A stretch of 35,760 bases of DNA from Deltaproteobacteria bacterium (lineage in GTDB: Bacteria; Desulfobacterota; Syntrophia; Syntrophales; Smithellaceae), in contig JAKLGV010000027.1 of the NCBI GenBank assembly GCA_022710585.1, forward strand, positions 1-35,760, in the 5' to 3' direction. The notes beneath the pieces are model-generated. The model made no database searches. It had not been told where the DNA came from and saw nothing but the letters and a program-made list of their open reading frames with translations. This document shows, piece by piece, positions 32,167 through 35,760 of this stretch. The position numbers and the translations under genes were made by a program. Numbering within the stretch: position 1 is the first letter of the stretch; the number at the start of each line of letters is the position of its first letter.

Positions 32167-33201
32167 GTGTCAGACGGGAAGGCAAAAGAAAACAGAGATC
32201 ATCGAGTGAATTTAAAAACATGGCTGCGATACACGTTGACCTGGTGCATTATCATTGCCGTTAGCTTCTTTTTCTATCTGGAATTTAAGAAGAACGCTGA
32301 TGTCATCCGCGCCTATCATTTTCATGTGAATATTTATTGTCTTGTCGCGGCCGTCATTCTGGGAACGATAGCTCTGGGGATCGGTCCTTTTATCTGGCGC
32401 AGCTTCGTCAACGATTACCTCCACAAAAAAATAAATTATCGTGAAGCCATGGCTTTTTATAATACGTCGGCCATGTTTCGATATGTTCCCGGCAAAATAT
32501 GGAACTACGCGGCGCAGATCGCTATGATGTCTTCCAAAGGGATATCCAATGCGGCTCTGATTTATATCAATCTGGTCTGCTTCATTTGCTTTGCCTTTGT
32601 TTCGTTCATTTATACCTCCTATTATGCCATTTTCTGGGCGCGAACCGTCACCGGCGGAACTTACGTTTTGCTGTTTATTATGCTGATCGCTCTCGATGTC
32701 GCTTTCATCATCTGGAATGCAGCGATCATGAATTGTCTGATTGTTCCGCTGAATCGTTTCTTTAAGCTGTCCATTCAGCCCGTCAAAATCAAGAAAGTGA
32801 TTTTCGTCTATACGCAACTGCTGCAGTCGGTCGGCTATCTGCTGATGGGGGCCGCCATGGTTTTTCTCGGCCGCGGCATAGGGCTGGAGATTCCTTTCAG
32901 CATGATATTTCAGATTCTGGCCGCGATTACCCTGGCCGGCGTATCCGGCTCGCTGGCTTTTTTCGCGCCGGGAGGCCTCGGCGTCCGGGAAGGCGTCATG
33001 TTTATGATGTTCAGGCAGTTCACCGGTATTGAGACGGCCCTGATTCTGCCCGTTGTTGGCCGACTGCTTTACATCATCGTTGAGCTGATTCTGGGGATTA
33101 CCGGAATCATGATCGGTTTGAAATACGGCTATTTTCCTGAGCTGATGAAAAACCGGCAGGATGTCATCATCCCGGACAATACGCGGCTTGACACAAATTG
33201 A
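32167..33201 (+). CDS. Lysylphosphatidylglycerol synthase TM-region-like membrane protein
   Basis: A 344-residue protein with about eight membrane helices of the UPF0104/AglD-MprF flippase-domain type. Characteristic are the early helix with FFFYLEFKKNADVI, the AMAFYNTSAMFRYVPGKIWNYAAQIAMMSSKGI segment (family 'YxPGKxW'), and FFAPGGLGVREGVMFMMF near the end. Members move lipids or lipid-linked sugars; the cargo here is unknown. The start is GTG at 32167, with only a weak ribosome-binding site. The next gene begins 22 bp downstream, so the two are probably co-transcribed. Confidence 0.85.
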   Translation: MSDGKAKENRDHRVNLKTWLRYTLTWCIIIAVSFFFYLEFKKNADVIRAYHFHVNIYCLVAAVILGTIALGIGPFIWRSFVNDYLHKKINYREAMAFYNTSAMFRYVPGKIWNYAAQIAMMSSKGISNAALIYINLVCFICFAFVSFIYTSYYAIFWARTVTGGTYVLLFIMLIALDVAFIIWNAAIMNCLIVPLNRFFKLSIQPVKIKKVIFVYTQLLQSVGYLLMGAAMVFLGRGIGLEIPFSMIFQILAAITLAGVSGSLAFFAPGGLGVREGVMFMMFRQFTGIETALILPVVGRLLYIIVELILGITGIMIGLKYGYFPELMKNRQDVIIPDNTRLDTN

Positions 33202-33222
33202 TAAGGAAAAAAGGATTTTATT

Positions 33223-33855
33223 ATGGGACTTATACAATTACTCTTTAAAGATCCGACGGCGTTTGTCATCCTGTCGGTGCTCCTTCTGTATTCAGTGATT
33301 TTTCATGAAATCGCTCACGGCTGGGTTGCCTATAAAATGGGTGATCCGACTGCAAAATGGCTGGGACGTCTTACGCTTAATCCGGTCAAGCATATCGATC
33401 CGTTCGGATCCGTAATGCTCCTTCTCATTGGTTTCGGCTGGGCAAAGCCCGTGCCCGTAAATCTGGAAAACATTCCTACTGATCAAAGACGCAAAGGGCT
33501 GATTCTGGTTTCAGCGGCGGGCGTCACGGCCAACATTATCATCGCGTTTTCGGCAATGCTGATCTTCCGCCTCATGGCTCCGGCGCCTTCAGGAATGATG
33601 ACAGAAATTCTTTTTTTACTGGCCAAAATTAATCTGATCCTGGCGGCTTTCAACCTCATTCCGATTCCACCGCTCGATGGTTCCAAAATTCTGATGGGAT
33701 TCGCGCCGGAATCATGGAACAGAGTTTTTCATCAGATCGAACCTTACGGCTTTTTTATTGTTCTGGGTCTGCTTTTGATCGGCGCGCTTAATCCGGTGAT
33801 TAACCTGTTTCAGAATCTTATTCTGGCGCTGATATCTGTTTTTTTGCCCGGATAA
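33223..33855 (+). CDS. Site-2-protease-family (M50) membrane metalloprotease
   Basis: A 210-residue intramembrane protease of the compact M50 class (YwhC/SREBP S2P-like), with about five helices. The zinc motif is HEIAHGW in the first helix; the third ligand is in NLIPIPPLDGSKIL. There is no PDZ or CBS domain. The substrate is unknown. AAGGA lies upstream of the ATG. The gene ends 50 bp before a nitroreductase gene, with a Fur-like site between. Confidence 0.92.
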   Translation: MGLIQLLFKDPTAFVILSVLLLYSVIFHEIAHGWVAYKMGDPTAKWLGRLTLNPVKHIDPFGSVMLLLIGFGWAKPVPVNLENIPTDQRRKGLILVSAAGVTANIIIAFSAMLIFRLMAPAPSGMMTEILFLLAKINLILAAFNLIPIPPLDGSKILMGFAPESWNRVFHQIEPYGFFIVLGLLLIGALNPVINLFQNLILALISVFLPG

Positions 33856-33860
33856 GTGAT

Positions 33861-33878
33861 AAATGATAATCATTATTT
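33861..33878. promoter_or_regulatory. Fur-box-like site
   Basis: ATGATAATCATTAT (33863-33876) matches the corresponding 14 bases of the 19-bp Fur consensus; the full alignment agrees at 15 of 19. The core ATAAT-C-ATTAT is a perfect dyad. It ends 29 bp before the nitroreductase ATG. Confidence 0.5.
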
Positions 33879-33905
33879 CACCACAACAAACAGGAGGACA
33901 GTATT

Positions 33906-34475
33906 ATGATGACTTTTGACGATTTATTGAAAAACAGAAGAGCCATCCGTGATTTTCAGGATAAGGAAGTTTCTCTGAAAGTTATCGAAGAGATTTTGCA
34001 GGAATCCACGCTGGCGCCTTCGGCCAGCAACGGCCAGCCCTGCCGGTTTTCTATTGTTCAATGCAGGAAAACCATTAAAGCGCTTTCCGATGAAAGCAAA
34101 GCAAATCTCCTCGATGATAACGCCAAAAACAAAATATCCCTGCTGCCGCAATACATCGATTTTCTGAAAGACCAAAATTTCAATGTCTTCTACAACGCAC
34201 CGTGCGTGATTTTCATCATCGGATCGACAAGCGTGCGTTCACTGGATGTCGATTGTGCGCTGGCGGCAAGCTACATCATGTTTTCCGCCGCAGCGCGGGG
34301 ACTGGGCACCTGCTGGATCAATCTGGGTTCCAATATTCGCGATCCCCAGCTCAAAGCCCTACTGGGAATTCCCGATGGCTGCCGGATTGTCGCGCCGATT
34401 ATTGTCGGCTACCCGAAAGAAATTCCGCCGGCATCCGAACGCCACGCCCCGGAGATTCTGAAGGTGATCAAATAA
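33906..34475 (+). CDS. Nitroreductase-family flavoprotein
   Basis: A 189-residue FMN-binding oxidoreductase. The N-terminus (FDDLLKNRRAIRDFQDKEVSLKVIEEILQESTLAPSASNGQPCRFSIV) holds the FMN-binding Arg-Arg and Ser/Asn residues, and the later part has DCALAASYIMFSAAARGLGTCWINLG and IVGYPKEIPPASER. The physiological substrate cannot be told. AGGAGG eight bases before the ATG at 33906 sets the start; the next ATG is immediately adjacent. A Fur-like box lies just upstream. Confidence 0.93.
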   Translation: MMTFDDLLKNRRAIRDFQDKEVSLKVIEEILQESTLAPSASNGQPCRFSIVQCRKTIKALSDESKANLLDDNAKNKISLLPQYIDFLKDQNFNVFYNAPCVIFIIGSTSVRSLDVDCALAASYIMFSAAARGLGTCWINLGSNIRDPQLKALLGIPDGCRIVAPIIVGYPKEIPPASERHAPEILKVIK

Positions 34476-34505
34476 AAAAATCAAACCTCCCTCCCTGGAA
34501 AAAGA

Positions 34506-34545
34506 AATTCCCCGCCCTCTGTGGGCGGGGATTAAGGAGGGGGAA
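34506..34545 (-). repeat. GC-rich repeat hairpin, second copy; probable terminator of the PEP-CTERM gene
   Basis: CCCCGCCC (34510-34517) and GGGCGGGG (34523-34530) form a perfect 8-bp stem with a 5-nt loop. Read on the minus strand it has the same C-rich, TTAAT-containing leader as the copy at 1424-1469 and is followed by AATTTCTTTTT. It lies downstream of the PEP-CTERM gene and between convergent genes. Confidence 0.6.
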
Positions 34546-34583
34546 AATACACGGATAGGGGAAAATTGAAAATCTTCTACACT

Positions 34584-35279
34584 CTATTTCTGAAATTTTC
34601 TTCTTACACCTGCCAGGCCCACCAAACCCAGGCCAAGAAGCAATAGAGTTGCCGGTTCAGGGACTGGGGTACCGGTGAAATCGATTCTCACAACCATATC
34701 GTTGTAATCTTTGTCGCTGTTTGTCAGAGGGAGATCCTCCATGCCGAGCCAGAACACATCACTGCTTTCCCGGAATGAGACAAAGTGTTGTTCGAAAGTC
34801 TCATTCGGATTTGCCCATGAGTACCACGTAGCACCGGTAGTTGTGTTCTTGAGATAAAACGCGAAGTTCTCGGTGAGTTGAGGAAATTCAACTTCCATGA
34901 CCGGCGAATCGGTTCCTATAAAAATTGGATATAATATACTGCGATCACTCATGGCGTAGTAGCCAAATTCATTTACATCTTTAAGACTAGCAACTTCTAA
35001 GGTCAGTTTCGCAATTGCCGTTTCATAAGGTTGACCGCCCCACATATTATTAAAGCCGATCCAATTGTAGGCTGTTCCATCATCAGCCGCCTTGAAAGGG
35101 TAGCTGCTGTCCATCAGGTAACCGATATTCTGGTTAGTTCCATCCGATGAAACATTATCCCAAAATTCAACACCGTCATTATTGGCGGTCCAGCCGGATA
35201 CCCATTGTACCGCAAAAGCGCTCGACGCCACCAACAGCATGAACATCAAAAACACAAAAAAAATGATTCCCTTACGCAT
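34584..35279 (-). CDS. PEP-CTERM sorting-domain protein
   Basis: A 231-residue exported protein. A signal peptide (residues 1-23, MRKGII to SSAFA) precedes a beta-rich domain whose end, SDKDYNDMVVRIDF, is the acidic motif seen in DUF4114-like calcium-binding domains. The C-terminus is a textbook PEP-CTERM signal: VPEPAT, a hydrophobic helix (LLLLGLGLVGLAG) and the basic tail VRRKFQK, recognised by an exosortase that is not in this window. Such proteins usually accompany exopolysaccharide. The ATG at 35279 was chosen because AAAGGAG lies 11 bases upstream; the frame is open further, but that part reads through the ribosome-binding site. Confidence 0.9.
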   Translation of the reverse strand: MRKGIIFFVFLMFMLLVASSAFAVQWVSGWTANNDGVEFWDNVSSDGTNQNIGYLMDSSYPFKAADDGTAYNWIGFNNMWGGQPYETAIAKLTLEVASLKDVNEFGYYAMSDRSILYPIFIGTDSPVMEVEFPQLTENFAFYLKNTTTGATWYSWANPNETFEQHFVSFRESSDVFWLGMEDLPLTNSDKDYNDMVVRIDFTGTPVPEPATLLLLGLGLVGLAGVRRKFQK

Positions 35280-35315
35280 GATGCAAATATCTCCTTTCTT
35301 ATTATTTTGTAACAC

Positions 35316-35760
35316 CTTTCCAAATACATACTTTTATTGCTCTAAAGGTGGATTTTGCTATTAACATTACGCACATACCGTGCCATTTTTATAACCATAT
35401 AAGATCATTGAATTTCTCCAAAATGGATCTTTTGACAGTCGGCTGCTTTGTTAAATTTCCCGACACTTATAATCAACTTTTTACTAAGAATTGATCGATT
35501 TATGGAGCTCTCATCACTTGTAAGACAGGGACGCTATTCAATTTTACACATATTTTTTAAATGTAAGAAAATCCGACATGCGCTGTGACGACTGCGAGGG
35601 AAATTGGGGAAGGGAAATTGGGGTCAAATCTTGACGGCCTGTTGCCCAAATAAGTTTTCTAGAATCTTACCGGCGTAGAACGCCCATATTCACGCATAGT
35701 GAGCAATAATATTTTACGAAAGCTGTAAATAGCATGCTGGATATTCACAAATAAAAAATG
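35316..35760. other. Intergenic region with no recognised gene
   Basis: About 445 bp to the window end, AT-rich with scattered GC patches. No frame on either strand gives a recognisable protein. A short direct repeat (GGGAAATTGGGG at 35598-35609 and 35612-35623) runs into GTCAAATCTTGAC, a combination that recalls sequences next to REP-associated Y1 transposases, from memory. A mobile-element remnant or the edge of one is possible. Confidence 0.4.
35598..35623. repeat. Short tandem direct repeat
   Basis: GGGAAATTGGGG occurs at 35598-35609 and 35612-35623, a 14-base period. It is followed at once by GTCAAATCTTGAC. Confidence 0.6.

Noticed and set aside
32212..33237. 341-codon minus-strand frame
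   Set aside because: It is antisense to the flippase-like membrane protein, is full of His/Gln/Asn/Arg as expected for an antisense of hydrophobic codons, and has no family.

Overview
The window looks like chromosome of a strictly anaerobic Deltaproteobacterium, most probably of the Syntrophus/Smithella type (Syntrophales, Desulfobacterota). This is inferred from gene content, not from a marker-gene search: a four-subunit pyruvate:ferredoxin oxidoreductase, a NuoEF-like NAD module, two-subunit oxygen-sensitive fumarase, an NDP-forming acyl-CoA synthetase alpha subunit, a multi-PAS sigma-54 activator and a PEP-CTERM protein. No phage, CRISPR or complete insertion sequence was seen.

Layout. 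1-4.1 kb is informational: two tRNA-Ser genes separated by a palindromic repeat, a thioredoxin-fold lipoprotein-like or secreted reductase behind a perfect FNR-type box, the SRP RNA, then dnaX-ybaB-recR. 4.2-12.1 kb is central redox metabolism: fumarase alpha and beta (split by a tandem hairpin repeat), PorCDAB, then NuoE-like, NuoF-like and a short NuoG-like iron-sulfur protein, closed by a strong terminator at 12075. The likely flow is pyruvate to acetyl-CoA with electrons passing through ferredoxin and the flavin module to or from NAD(H); no hydrogenase or formate dehydrogenase catalytic subunit is encoded here. 12.1-18.3 kb is mixed: an unknown membrane protein, tRNA-Gln, a small membrane protein, pabB (its start codon buried in an 11-bp hairpin), two tandem methyltransferases, a Cys-rich lipoprotein and a PhzF-family enzyme.

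18.6-23.6 kb appears to be a self-contained regulatory unit: a 1039-residue five-PAS sigma-54 activator, two similar palindromes 33 bp apart, a -24/-12 promoter and a secreted lipase-like alpha/beta hydrolase. 23.7-26.9 kb holds two small envelope proteins (one of only 56 residues), the CoA-ligase alpha protein and a four-helix membrane protein, all on the minus strand.

26.9-32.1 kb is a compact minus-strand efflux operon, tetR-tolC-macA-macB(ATPase)-macB(permease), with overlapping TetR operators on its promoter. 32.2-34.5 kb carries a flippase-like membrane protein, an M50 protease and a nitroreductase behind a Fur-box-like site. A PEP-CTERM protein follows on the minus strand, and the last 440 bp has no recognisable gene.

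The most promising leads are the sigma-54 lipase unit, the pabB start-codon hairpin, and the POR-linked NuoEF module that lacks its own terminal catalytic subunit.
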